From positions 62,001-126,000 of the forward strand of contig WGMK01000013.1 in NCBI GenBank assembly GCA_016125095.1: a stretch of 64,000 nt of DNA, written 5' to 3'. The stretch's first letter is position 1; each line of letters opens with the position of its first letter. The notes under the pieces are model-generated. The model was not told the DNA's origin and made no database searches. It saw only the letters and a list, made by a program, of their open reading frames with translations. This DNA comes from Candidatus Hydrogenedens sp. GTDB taxonomy: Bacteria; Hydrogenedentota; Hydrogenedentia; Hydrogenedentales; JAEUWI01. Of the stretch, positions 43,846 to 52,335 are shown in pieces. Position numbers and translations under genes: made by a program.

Positions 43846-44709
43846 TTATTCCGGCTGCGGCACGGCGACGGATTTCGTCACCGAGTCCGTGCCGAGCGCC
43901 GTGGTGATTTCGAGCGTCACATCGTAGGTGCCGGCCGTGGTGTACAGGTGATTCGGCCCCGTGCCCGTCACCGTCAGGATGCTGCCGTCGCCGAAGTTCC
44001 ACTTGCGCTGGGTAATCGGCGAACCGCCCGGGCTCGACGTATCCTTAAAGGCCACCCCGAGTTCGGAGTTGCCGCGCTCGAAGGTGAAATTGGCCGTCGG
44101 CAGCGTCAGCGGAATCGTCAAGGTCTGCTCGGAGGAGTCCGTTCCCACCACCGTCGTCACCTGCAGGTTCACGGCGTAGCTGCCTTCTGCCGCGAAGGTA
44201 TGCGTCGGACTCGAGTCCGTGCTGCCGCCGCCATCGCCGAAGTCCCACTGCCACGCCGTAATCGGACGCGAACCCGGCGTCGAGGTGTCGGTGAACTTCA
44301 CCGTGAACTCGTCGCCGTCCACGACCGCGAAAGTGAAGGACGAATCCGGCGCCGTGGTCGGCACCTGCACTTTAATCAAATCGGACTTGGTCACCGTGTC
44401 GGAACCGAACATGTTGGTCACGGTCAGCGATACGGAATAGGTGCCGGCGACGTTGTACACATGCGACGGGTCCTGCGACTCGCTGCCCGTTTCATCGCCG
44501 AAATCCCAATTCCACGACAGAATCGGGATGATCTCGTTGAGGCTGATGCGCAGCGGCGCCAGCGTCGCGCTGGTATCCTCGAACTCGACGGTCAGCGGGC
44601 GGTTGCCCCCGGTCGGGTTCGTGGAAAACGACGCGGTCGGCGCGCATCCAGCGCCCATGAGGGCCAGCAGCCCGGCCAACATTCCTCCCAAACCCTTCGT
44701 AGCCGTCAT
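43846..44709 (-). CDS. lipoprotein with three PKD domains
   Basis: 287 residues with a lipoprotein signal (LALMGAGC, Cys22). Three PKD repeats carry the hallmark WNWDFGDETGS, WQWDFGDGGGS and RKWNFGDGSIL, each with GTYSVSLTVTN-like closing strands. PKD domains are outer surface spacers or ligand-binding modules. AAGGAG precedes the ATG and a good promoter is present at 44749-44777. First gene of the operon that contains the binding protein, toxin-antitoxin-like pair and ABC ATPase. Confidence 0.9.
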   Translation of the reverse strand: MTATKGLGGMLAGLLALMGAGCAPTASFSTNPTGGNRPLTVEFEDTSATLAPLRISLNEIIPILSWNWDFGDETGSESQDPSHVYNVAGTYSVSLTVTNMFGSDTVTKSDLIKVQVPTTAPDSSFTFAVVDGDEFTVKFTDTSTPGSRPITAWQWDFGDGGGSTDSSPTHTFAAEGSYAVNLQVTTVVGTDSSEQTLTIPLTLPTANFTFERGNSELGVAFKDTSSPGGSPITQRKWNFGDGSILTVTGTGPNHLYTTAGTYDVTLEITTALGTDSVTKSVAVPQPE

Positions 44710-44748
44710 TCCGTGCTCCTTATTTAGGGCGCATACCGCCTCGCTACG

Positions 44749-44777
44749 AGTATACCGACCCGGCCGTATACGGGCAA
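44749..44777 (-). promoter_or_regulatory. sigma-70-type promoter, minus strand
   Basis: On the minus strand TTGCCC (44777-44772) and TATACT (44754-44749) are 17 nt apart, 40 nt upstream of the PKD lipoprotein start. Confidence 0.65.
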
Positions 44778-44807
44778 CGTCGCCCTAGCTTTCGATGCCC
44801 CAAGGCT

Positions 44808-44835
44808 TTAACACAACCCCTTGGTTCGCTACAAT
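44808..44835 (+). promoter_or_regulatory. sigma-70-type promoter of the partner-switching/Mla operon
   Basis: TTAACA (44808-44813) and TACAAT (44830-44835) are 16 nt apart. The start of transcription would fall near 44842, about 10 nt before the ATG at 44852, so translation begins almost at the 5' end. The promoter lies about 30 bp from the divergent one at 44749-44777. Confidence 0.65.
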
Positions 44836-44851
44836 GGCGCGACCTACGGGG

Positions 44852-46531
44852 ATGAAGACCTTGCATCCGGCATACCTGACAGAAGAATCCAGCGGCCGCC
44901 GCGTCGATGTGGAAGGCCCGATAACCATCGGCCGGACGCAGGAGTGCGGCCTGATTATCGAGGATACCTCCGCGTCGCGACGCCACGTCGAGATTACCCC
45001 GCGGGACGGCCGGTATTACTGGAAAGATCTCGGCAGTACCAACGGCACCGTGGTAAACGGGCGTCCCATGCTGGGGGGCGAACTCAAGGACGGGGACCGG
45101 ATCCAGATTGGCGAGACCATCATCCGGTTTACGGCGACCGCCCCGCCCCCGCCGTCGGAAGCGCCGCGAATGGCCGACTCGGGGCTTTTTCAGGAAACCA
45201 TTCTCGACGAGTTGGGCCATGAACAGCCGGCCGCCGACCTCGGCAAATCGGCTGCGCTGCTCGAGGCGGTCTATGCCGTAAACAACGAGATTGCAAATAA
45301 TTACGACCGCGAAGACCTGATGGACCACATCCTCGAGAAGACGATGCAGGCCATCAATGCGCAACGGGGCGCCATTTTCCTGGCGAATTCGGATGGCACC
45401 CTCCGGAACGCGCCCGAGTGCATCCGGGTGGAAGGCAGCCGCACCAGTGCCAGCGACGATGTCCGCATCAGCCAGACCGTGGCGCGGCGCGTGCTGCAGG
45501 ATGGCAAGAGCGTGCTGTTCAAGGACAGCGATCAGGAAGGGGAATTGAATCCCACCGCGAGCATCATGTCGCTCAGCCTGCGCTCCATTGTCTGCGTGCC
45601 GCTGCGCGCCAAGCAAAGCATCCTCGGGATTTTGTACATCGATACCGACCGGCCCGATCAGCGCTATACCGAAGACGACCTGCTGCTGGCGGCGGCGGTC
45701 GGAAACAGCGCCGGGCTCGCGCTCGAGAATGCGCGCATGCACCGGCAGGTGCTCGACAAGCAGCGTATCGAGCAGGAAATCCAGACCGCGTGGACCATCC
45801 AGGAAGGCTTTCTGGTCAAGGAATGGCCCGAGACCGACAAGCACTTCCAGATCTACGGCGAGACGCGCCCCGCGAAGACGGTTGGCGGCGACTTCTACGA
45901 TTTCGTGCGTCCGAACAAACGCACCGTGGGCATGCTCATCGGCGATGTCAGCGGCAAAGGGGTGCCGGCCGCGCTCACCATGGCGCAGTTGCTCGCGGAA
46001 TTCCGCCTGCTGGTGCGCGAGTGCGGCTCTCCGGCCGAAATCCTTGCGCACATGAACACGGATTTCTACAAGCGCAGCCAGCGCGGCACCTTCTGCACCC
46101 TGTGCTACGTGTCGCTCGATCTGGAGAACGGCGTGGTGCAATCGGCCAATGCCGGCCATCACCCCGTCATGCTGATTACCAAATCCGGCGTTCGCGAGTT
46201 CGGGGCCGCCTCGGGCGCGCCACTCGGCATTCTGTCCGATGTGCGCTGGGAAAACAGCGTCGAGCGAATCGACGCAGGCGATACCATCCTGCTCTATACC
46301 GACGGCATCGTCGAGGCGAACAGCATGGGGACGATGCACGATCGCGACAAGGCCACCCTGGATCAGTACGACGTCGATAACCTGAGCATCGTGGCCAAGG
46401 CCCACTACGGCCAGCAGCCCAAGGTGCTCCTGACAGCGATTAACAACGATGTGCGGCGCTTCTGCGCCCCGGGCCAGCCGCACGACGACTGCACGATGAT
46501 TGCGCTGAGGTATCTTGGAAGCACCGCATGA
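44852..46531 (+). CDS. FHA-GAF-PP2C (RsbU/SpoIIE-type) phosphatase
   Basis: 559 residues. An FHA domain (about 15-95, GPITIGRTQECGLIIEDTSA with RRHVEI and GSTNGTVVNG) senses phosphothreonine. A GAF domain (about 130-300, MQAINAQRGAIFLANSDG) binds a small ligand. A C-terminal SpoIIE-like phosphatase carries GGDFYDF, GDVSGKGVPAALT, ANAGHHPVML and LLYTDGIVEANS. The start is set by the promoter; longer ATG starts at 44795 or 44834 lie within or upstream of it. The next two genes encode an RsbW-like kinase and STAS protein, so this is the phosphatase of a partner-switching module. Confidence 0.92.
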   Translation: MKTLHPAYLTEESSGRRVDVEGPITIGRTQECGLIIEDTSASRRHVEITPRDGRYYWKDLGSTNGTVVNGRPMLGGELKDGDRIQIGETIIRFTATAPPPPSEAPRMADSGLFQETILDELGHEQPAADLGKSAALLEAVYAVNNEIANNYDREDLMDHILEKTMQAINAQRGAIFLANSDGTLRNAPECIRVEGSRTSASDDVRISQTVARRVLQDGKSVLFKDSDQEGELNPTASIMSLSLRSIVCVPLRAKQSILGILYIDTDRPDQRYTEDDLLLAAAVGNSAGLALENARMHRQVLDKQRIEQEIQTAWTIQEGFLVKEWPETDKHFQIYGETRPAKTVGGDFYDFVRPNKRTVGMLIGDVSGKGVPAALTMAQLLAEFRLLVRECGSPAEILAHMNTDFYKRSQRGTFCTLCYVSLDLENGVVQSANAGHHPVMLITKSGVREFGAASGAPLGILSDVRWENSVERIDAGDTILLYTDGIVEANSMGTMHDRDKATLDQYDVDNLSIVAKAHYGQQPKVLLTAINNDVRRFCAPGQPHDDCTMIALRYLGSTA

Positions 46532-46958
46532 CATTACCCTGACGCTCCGCAGCGATGCGCGCCTGCTCAAGGCCGTGCGCGGCATGGTGCGCGGTTTCGT
46601 GCTCGATGCCGGGTTCTCGGAAGACAAGACGGCGGAGATTGTGCTGGCGGTGGACGAGGCCTGCGCGAACGCCATCCGGCACGCCTACCACGGTTCGCCG
46701 CGGCGCCCGGTCATGATGACACTGGACCAGGCGGACGGCTGGGTGAAGATAGAGGTCTGCGACGAGGGCATCCCGGCGCCCATCGAGAAGCTGCAGAAAT
46801 GCATGGACGATGTCGGCACCGGCGACGATCTCAAGCCCGGCGGGCTCGGCGTGCCGCTCATGCGGCATGTCTTCGATGAAGTATGCTTTGAACCCGGCGT
46901 GGAACGCGGGAACCGGATAGCGATGCGCATCAGGCATCCGAAGAAGAACGAGGGATAA
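46515..46958 (+). CDS. RsbW-like anti-sigma factor serine kinase
   Basis: 147 residues, GHKL ATPase fold: VLAVDEACANAIRHAYHGS (N box), VCDEGIPAP and GGLGVPLMRHV. RsbW-type kinases bind a sigma factor or other target and phosphorylate the STAS antagonist. The TTG start at 46515 follows GAGG and overlaps the phosphatase gene by 17 nt. The STAS gene begins directly after its stop. No sigma factor gene of the sigma-B type is in the window, so its target is open. Confidence 0.92.
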   Translation: MEAPHDITLTLRSDARLLKAVRGMVRGFVLDAGFSEDKTAEIVLAVDEACANAIRHAYHGSPRRPVMMTLDQADGWVKIEVCDEGIPAPIEKLQKCMDDVGTGDDLKPGGLGVPLMRHVFDEVCFEPGVERGNRIAMRIRHPKKNEG

Positions 46959-47276
46959 ATGGCGCTGCAGATTGCCAACGAAGAACAGAACGGCACCACG
47001 GTGCTGAACCCCAAGGGTGACGTGGACCTGAGTTCCTCGCCCCAGCTCCGCGAAGCCGTGCTCAAGGCCTGCAAGGGCGCCTCGGGCGATGTCGCCGTGC
47101 GCCTGAGCGGGGTCGACTACATGGACTCGTCTGGGGTGGCCACGCTGGTCGAGGGGCTGAAGGCCTCGCAACAGGCCGGCAAGAAGTTCATCCTGCTCGC
47201 CCCGAGCGCCTCGGTGCTCAAGGTCCTGCAGCTCTCGCGGCTCGACAGCGTCTTCGACATCCGGGAGACCCTGTAG
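46959..47276 (+). CDS. STAS-domain anti-sigma factor antagonist
   Basis: 105 residues covering a complete STAS domain: LNPKGDVDLSSSPQLREAV and the phosphorylatable-serine site VDYMDSSGVATL. The kinase at 46515 should phosphorylate that serine and the phosphatase at 44852 restore it. In Mla operons a STAS protein (MlaB) binds the MlaF ATPase; this gene lies exactly where MlaB would be, 5 nt before MlaE. It could therefore serve both roles. Confidence 0.92.
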   Translation: MALQIANEEQNGTTVLNPKGDVDLSSSPQLREAVLKACKGASGDVAVRLSGVDYMDSSGVATLVEGLKASQQAGKKFILLAPSASVLKVLQLSRLDSVFDIRETL

Positions 47277-47281
47277 CCGCC

Positions 47282-48073
47282 ATGACCGCCATTCTCGGAA
47301 ATACCGGCCGGGTCACGCTGAACGCGCTTTATGCCGCGGCGACAGTCTGCGTGATGATGGTCGAAACCGTGAACTGGCTGGTCGTGCAGCCCCTGCGCGG
47401 CAAGGGCTTCCGCATCAGGAGCTGCGTCGAGCACTTCGTCGAGTTCGGCGCCAATTCGCTTCCCATCGTGGGCATGATCTGTTTCCTTATCGGCGTCATC
47501 ATGGCCATGCAGTCGGCCTATACGCTCGAAAAATGGGGCGCGGCGATCCTGATCGCCGACCTCGTCGGCATCTCCGCCCTGCGTGAGCTCGCTCCCCTGA
47601 TGACCGCCATCCTCATCACCGGGCGCAACGGCTCGGCCATCACCGCCGAAATCGGTACGATGAAGGTGGCCGAGGAAATCGACGCGCTCAACGTCATGGG
47701 CCTCAACCCCACCAAATACCTCGTGGTGCCCAAGTTCGTCGGCATGCTGCTGGCAGTGCCGTGTGTCACCATGCTGGCTATGGTCATCATGATCGCCGGC
47801 GGCTTCGTCACCTCGGTGTTCCTCGTCGGGGTCGATGCGCGCGCCTATTTCGAAGAGACCGCCAAGGCCATCGTCTACAAGGACCTCGTCAGCGGCCTGG
47901 TGAAAAGCGTTTTCTTCGCCCTGGTCATCGTGTGGGTCGGGGTGTTCCGCGGTTTCCAGGTGGAAGGCGGCGCCGAGGGTGTCGGCAAGATGACCACCTC
48001 CTCGGTGGTGACCTCCATCTTCCTCATTATCGTGGTCGACCTGGTCTGGACAGCACTGTTTTTCCGGCAATGA
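47282..48073 (+). CDS. mlaE: MlaE-type permease
   Basis: 263 residues, inner-membrane permease of the MlaFEDB phospholipid (or related lipid) transporter. Multiple hydrophobic helices, with the conserved ALRELAPLMTAILITGRNGS loop and AEIGTMKVAEEIDALNVMG elbow region. ATGA overlap (4 nt) with the ATPase gene. Its predicted role is moving lipids between the outer and inner membrane, so a diderm envelope is implied. Confidence 0.95.
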   Translation: MTAILGNTGRVTLNALYAAATVCVMMVETVNWLVVQPLRGKGFRIRSCVEHFVEFGANSLPIVGMICFLIGVIMAMQSAYTLEKWGAAILIADLVGISALRELAPLMTAILITGRNGSAITAEIGTMKVAEEIDALNVMGLNPTKYLVVPKFVGMLLAVPCVTMLAMVIMIAGGFVTSVFLVGVDARAYFEETAKAIVYKDLVSGLVKSVFFALVIVWVGVFRGFQVEGGAEGVGKMTTSSVVTSIFLIIVVDLVWTALFFRQ

Positions 48074-48861
48074 GCGATTCCGACGTCTACATCGAAGTGA
48101 AGGACCTGGTCGTCAAGTACGGCGACCGGAAGGTGCTCGACGGGGTCACGTTCAACGTGAAGCGTGGCGAGGTCTTCGTCATCCTTGGCGGCTCGGGCTC
48201 GGGCAAGAGCACCCTGCTGCGCAATTTGGTCGGGCTCATGCGCCCCACCTCCGGCAGCATCCGCATCAACGGCAAAGACTTCACCGGAATGGACGACGAG
48301 CACCGCACCGATGTGCGCAAGAAAATGGGCATGTGCTTCCAGGGTTCCGCGCTGTTCAATTCGATGACCATCGGCGACAACGTGGCGCTGCCCCTGCGGG
48401 AACACACCCGGCTCGAGGCCTCCACCATCGACATCATGACGCGCATCAAGCTCGAACTCGTCGGGCTTGGCGGATTCGAGGATTACCTGCCCTCGGAACT
48501 CAGCGGCGGCATGAAGAAGCGCGCCGGCCTCGCCCGTGCCATGGCCATGGATCCAGAGATCATTTTCTACGATGAGCCCTCCGCCGGCCTTGACCCCATC
48601 GTGGGCGCCGGGCTCGACTCGCTCATCCGCAAGATGCAGCATACCTTCAATCTGACCAGCGTGGTGGTAACCCACGAGATGGAAAGTGTAAAGTTAATCG
48701 CCGACACGGTTTGTATGTTGCACAAGGGGAAGGTCGTGGGGCTCGGCTCGCTCGACGAAGTCCAGCGCACCCGCCATCCCTTTATCCAGCAGTTTTTCGC
48801 GCGGCAACCCGACGAAGAGGGGGGCGATCCGGAGGCCTACGTCTCCGCGCTCACTTCCTGA
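48070..48861 (+). CDS. mlaF: MlaF-type ATP-binding protein
   Basis: 263 residues, ABC ATPase of the Mla transporter. Walker A GGSGSGKSTLLRNL, Q loop MCFQGSALFNSMT, signature LSGGMKKRAGLARAM and Walker B IIFYDEPSAGLDP as in MlaF/Ttg2A. The start ATG overlaps the MlaE stop. MlaD follows 24 nt downstream. Confidence 0.95.
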   Translation: MSDSDVYIEVKDLVVKYGDRKVLDGVTFNVKRGEVFVILGGSGSGKSTLLRNLVGLMRPTSGSIRINGKDFTGMDDEHRTDVRKKMGMCFQGSALFNSMTIGDNVALPLREHTRLEASTIDIMTRIKLELVGLGGFEDYLPSELSGGMKKRAGLARAMAMDPEIIFYDEPSAGLDPIVGAGLDSLIRKMQHTFNLTSVVVTHEMESVKLIADTVCMLHKGKVVGLGSLDEVQRTRHPFIQQFFARQPDEEGGDPEAYVSALTS

Positions 48862-48885
48862 CCGCCGACTGGAGCGTATTCAGCC

Positions 48886-50043
48886 ATGCCCGTTACAAAG
48901 AAGCATGACTTCACGAAGAAGGAAATCATCGCCGGAGCGCTTGTCTTCGGGGCCATCGCGGTGCTCGCGTGCTTCGTGCTGCTCATCCAGGGCTGGCGGC
49001 CGCCCGAGGAAACCCGCGAATACGCCGCACAGTTCACCAAGATCATCGGACTGAAGAACGGCGCCGAGGTCCGGTTCGGCGGCATGATTGCGGGTAAGGT
49101 CACGGCCATCTCCCCCGATCCGGATGACCGAGACAAGATTCGCGTGGCGGTGGCCGTGCGGCCCGAACTGCCCGTGAACGAGGAATCGATCGCCACCATC
49201 GAGACCATTTCGCTCACCAGCGACTTCCACTTGGAAATCTCCACCGGCGATGCGGAGGCCCCCCTGCTCCAGCCGGGCGGCATGCTCAAGTCGCTCACCA
49301 AATCCGGCGGCTTCGTCGATATCCCCAACATGGACGGCCTGATCTCCGGCAGCGAAGACCTCATCGGCGACCTGCGCGACTTCCTCGGCGTGAAGGAAGT
49401 GAAGGAAAAAGAAGAGGCCGGAGAAGGCGAACTGGCGAGCATGGCCGTCATCATGGGCGACATGCGGAATTTCCTCGGCGTGGAAGACGCGCGCAAGGAA
49501 GAAGAGGCCGGCGGCCGCGAGATGCCGAAGATCACGCGCATCATGCAGGACCTCCGAGACTTCCTCGGCGTGCAGGAAGCGCGCGAAGAAGAGGCCGCGG
49601 GCGAGGGCGAAGGTCTGGTCGCGCTGGCCGACATTACCGGCAGCGTGGGCGGGCTCTTCGATCGATACCAGCCGCAGCTGGACCAGATCGTCGAGAAGAT
49701 TCCCGCCATCGAGGATTCCGCCAAGGAGCTGCTCGATGAATTGAACAGCCTGCTGAGCGACAACAAGGAGAACCTGGACAGCACGCTCGACAGCGTGGCC
49801 TCGCTCCTCGAGAAGCTCAACAACGAAATCGACAGCATGATGGCCGAGATTAAGAACGTGCTCGAGAATACCGACCAGCTCACCGGCGGCCTGGCGGACG
49901 CCGTGGAACAGAACCGCCCGTCGCTCGAGGACCTGCTCGGCGACCTCGGCGTCGCGGCGCAGAACCTCAATCTCTTCATGCAGCAGTTGAACCAGCAGCC
50001 GCAGTCAGTCATCTGGGGCAAACCGGAACAAGGACGCCGATGA
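48886..50043 (+). CDS. mlaD: MlaD-type MCE protein with 30-residue internal repeats
   Basis: 385 residues, substrate-binding MCE component anchored by an N-terminal helix (IIAGALVFGAIAVLACFVLL, residues 14-33). The MCE domain spans about 45-135 (FGGMIAGKVTAISPDPDD). Then three tandem units of 30 residues start at 161, 191 and 221 with DLRDFLGV, DMRNFLGV and DLRDFLGV, each followed by a charged EEEAGE stretch. A long coiled-coil or helical region (about 250-370) follows, as in long MCE proteins that bridge the periplasm. Overlaps the lipoprotein gene by 4 nt. Confidence 0.92.
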   Translation: MPVTKKHDFTKKEIIAGALVFGAIAVLACFVLLIQGWRPPEETREYAAQFTKIIGLKNGAEVRFGGMIAGKVTAISPDPDDRDKIRVAVAVRPELPVNEESIATIETISLTSDFHLEISTGDAEAPLLQPGGMLKSLTKSGGFVDIPNMDGLISGSEDLIGDLRDFLGVKEVKEKEEAGEGELASMAVIMGDMRNFLGVEDARKEEEAGGREMPKITRIMQDLRDFLGVQEAREEEAAGEGEGLVALADITGSVGGLFDRYQPQLDQIVEKIPAIEDSAKELLDELNSLLSDNKENLDSTLDSVASLLEKLNNEIDSMMAEIKNVLENTDQLTGGLADAVEQNRPSLEDLLGDLGVAAQNLNLFMQQLNQQPQSVIWGKPEQGRR

Positions 50044-50600
50044 TGAACACCCGCGTACTCTTCGCCGCGCTGGCGGCGCTCCCCCTGTTGCTTCAGGCCT
50101 GCGCCTCCACGCCGGCGGAATACTACACGCTCGACATGCGCAGTTCCGGCGCAGCGGCCGCGACCGTCACGGTGGGCCATGTGGGCCTCGCCGATACGCT
50201 TGCGGGCGGCCGTATGCCCGTGCGCACCAGCCCCACCCAGCTCGACTACTACGCGGCGGCGCAGTGGGCGGGCAATCTTTCCGAGATGATTAGCGAGAAG
50301 CTGCGCGCCGAGTTCGGCCCCATCGATCCCTCGGCCGAATCGGTCGTGGTCGATGTGCGCCTGTTGTCCTTCGAGCAGCAGGACCTGTCCGAGACCTCGG
50401 CCCAGGCCTACGCCAAGGCCGAGGCGAGCTTCCGCACCGAGGCCATCAGCCGCTACGACAAGCCGCTGCTGTTCCGCACCTATGAAGTGACGGAGCCCAT
50501 GGAGACCTTCGATGCCGTCGGCCTGGCCGCCGCGCTCAGCCGGTGCGCCGAATCCATCGCGCAGCGCATCGCGGCGGATGCGGCCGCCGTGCAGCCCTAA
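50040..50600 (+). CDS. ABC-type auxiliary lipoprotein (PqiC/DUF330-like)
   Basis: 186 residues with lipobox LLLQAC (Cys21), then the ABC_trans_aux/PqiC fold seen beside MCE systems (STPAEYYTLDMRSS, the conserved early strand, and an internal SLAxMIS-like helix). Such lipoproteins sit at the outer membrane and partner MCE proteins. Overlaps the MlaD gene by 4 nt. Confidence 0.88.
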   Translation: MMNTRVLFAALAALPLLLQACASTPAEYYTLDMRSSGAAAATVTVGHVGLADTLAGGRMPVRTSPTQLDYYAAAQWAGNLSEMISEKLRAEFGPIDPSAESVVVDVRLLSFEQQDLSETSAQAYAKAEASFRTEAISRYDKPLLFRTYEVTEPMETFDAVGLAAALSRCAESIAQRIAADAAAVQP

Positions 50601-50612
50601 CGGAATCCGTTC

Positions 50613-51410
50613 ATGGCGCGCGTCGATGAGCCCGCGGATCCCCTGACGCCCTACGAGCGCGCCGCCTGCTATTACACCCTGCCGCGCCTGACCACGCCGG
50701 TCTCCGCGCGTTTCATCATCCTGTACGGCATCGTGCTGCTGGCGCTGCTGCTGGCGCTCACCTGGGCCGCCGTGGAGGACAACAAGACCGCGACCAACCT
50801 GCTGATGGCCGCGGTCATCGTGTCCGCCCTGATCGGCGCCCTGTACATCATGCTGCTTGCGCTGCGGAACGATGTGCGCCGCCGCAAGGTTTTGCGGGAT
50901 GCCGCAGCCGCCCACGCGAGTTCGCCGCCGGACGAGACCATGCCGGATCCCTTCGCCGGCCATGTGCTGCTGCAGCATCCCGGCAATACGCGCGGCCGAC
51001 TTTTCGCCTGCTCCGGCTCCGACCAGACCATCGAGTATTTCGTCGAGAGCGACAGCCGCGGTGCCCGCTGGCGCGTGCGCACGCCGCAGGACGAGGCGCT
51101 CTTCGAGGTGCGGGCCACCGGCGGCCCGGGCAGTTTCGCGCTGATTTCCGGTCAGCCCAAGCGGCTTGGGGTCTACGCGGGCGACGCGGAACTCGCGCGC
51201 ATTCAGGACGGCGGCACGCTCTTGCAGCCGCGAATCGATATCCTCGACCACGCCAACGACGAGCGCTCCTATACGGTGCGCGACGGCGGTATCTACCTTG
51301 ACGGCCGCGTGGTCGGGCGTATCTACTACCTCCGGCGCTCGCGCTATCTCGACATTGAGCGCGAGCACCTGCGCGAAGGCACGCTGGGGTATTTCGTCAC
51401 CTTGGTCTGA
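50613..51410 (+). CDS. membrane protein of unknown function, Mla operon tail
   Basis: 265 residues. Two membrane helices (ARFIILYGIVLLALLLALTW and LLMAAVIVSALIGALYIMLL, about 33-85) precede a soluble beta-rich region of about 150 residues (RVRTPQDEALFEVRATGGPG, RYLDIEREHLREGTLGYF) with the look of a tubby/scramblase-like barrel. It starts 12 nt after the lipoprotein gene and is probably the last gene of the operon. Role in lipid handling is inferred from place only. Confidence 0.75.
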   Translation: MARVDEPADPLTPYERAACYYTLPRLTTPVSARFIILYGIVLLALLLALTWAAVEDNKTATNLLMAAVIVSALIGALYIMLLALRNDVRRRKVLRDAAAAHASSPPDETMPDPFAGHVLLQHPGNTRGRLFACSGSDQTIEYFVESDSRGARWRVRTPQDEALFEVRATGGPGSFALISGQPKRLGVYAGDAELARIQDGGTLLQPRIDILDHANDERSYTVRDGGIYLDGRVVGRIYYLRRSRYLDIEREHLREGTLGYFVTLV

Positions 51411-51434
51411 GATTCACGGAAGTACTTGATTCTG

Positions 51435-52322
51435 ATGGCATCGCAATCCTTTCAGGCGTGGCTGCTGGCCGCGCGCCCCAAGACCCTCGCCGCAGGCATC
51501 ACGCCCGTGCTCATCGGCGCCGCCCTGGCCTGGTCCGATGGCGTGTTCCACGGGCCCGCCGCGCTGGCCGCCGCGCTCGGCGCGCTGCTCATCCAGATCG
51601 GCACGAACTACGCCAACGACTACTTCGATTTCGTGAAGGGCACCGATACCGAGGAACGCGTCGGCCCGAAGCGCATGACCCAGGCCGGCCTGGTCACCCC
51701 GGCGCAGATGCGCGCCGCCACCGCCCTCGTGTTCGCGCTGGCCTTCATTCCGGGGGCCTACCTGGTCTATCGCGGAGGCTGGCCGATTCTCGCGCTGGGG
51801 CTCGTGTCCATCCTCTGCGGCGTACTCTACACCGGCGGCCCCTATCCGCTGGGCTATCTCGGCCTGGGGGATATCTTCGTGCTGTTCTTCTTCGGGCCCG
51901 TCGCCGTTGGCGGCACCTACTACGTGCAGGCGCAAACGCTGCCGCTGGTGCCGCTGCTCGCGGGGCTGGCGCCCGGCCTCTTCAGCACGGCCATCCTCAC
52001 CGTGAACAACCTGCGCGATGCCGACACCGACGTGAAAACCGGCAAGCGAACGCTCGCCGTGCGTCTGGGCAAACCCTTCGCCCGCGCCGAATACGTGGTC
52101 ACGCTGTTGCTGGGCGCCATCGGCGTGCCGGTGGGGCTGTGGCTCTACAGCGGGCAGCACCGGTATGCGCTGGCGGCCTGCCTCGTGGTGTTGCCGGCCA
52201 TCCCGGCGATCCGCACGGTAATGACCTCGAGCGACCCCGCGAAGCTGAACGACATCCTCGCGGGCACGGGAAAACTGCTGCTGCTGTTCAGCGTCCTGTT
52301 TTCCATCGGGTGGGTGCTGTGA
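51435..52322 (+). CDS. menA: 1,4-dihydroxy-2-naphthoate polyprenyltransferase
   Basis: 295 residues, membrane prenyltransferase attaching the polyprenyl tail in menaquinone synthesis. First aspartate-rich motif NYANDYFDFVKGTD (about 58-71) and second motif VNNLRDADTDVKTGKRTL are intact, among eight or nine membrane helices. The ATG at 51435 is favoured; a TTG three codons up follows GGAAG more closely. menC follows after 13 nt. Confidence 0.95.
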   Translation: MASQSFQAWLLAARPKTLAAGITPVLIGAALAWSDGVFHGPAALAAALGALLIQIGTNYANDYFDFVKGTDTEERVGPKRMTQAGLVTPAQMRAATALVFALAFIPGAYLVYRGGWPILALGLVSILCGVLYTGGPYPLGYLGLGDIFVLFFFGPVAVGGTYYVQAQTLPLVPLLAGLAPGLFSTAILTVNNLRDADTDVKTGKRTLAVRLGKPFARAEYVVTLLLGAIGVPVGLWLYSGQHRYALAACLVVLPAIPAIRTVMTSSDPAKLNDILAGTGKLLLLFSVLFSIGWVL

Positions 52323-52335
52323 GGGCCCGCCGCCG

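Noticed and set aside
48837..51368. Open frame of 843 codons antisense to the MlaD, lipoprotein and membrane protein genes
   Set aside because: Low-complexity His/Gly/Arg-rich and Ser-rich translation with no domain; long antisense frames are usual in GC-rich DNA. The sense genes have clear families, overlaps and ribosome sites.
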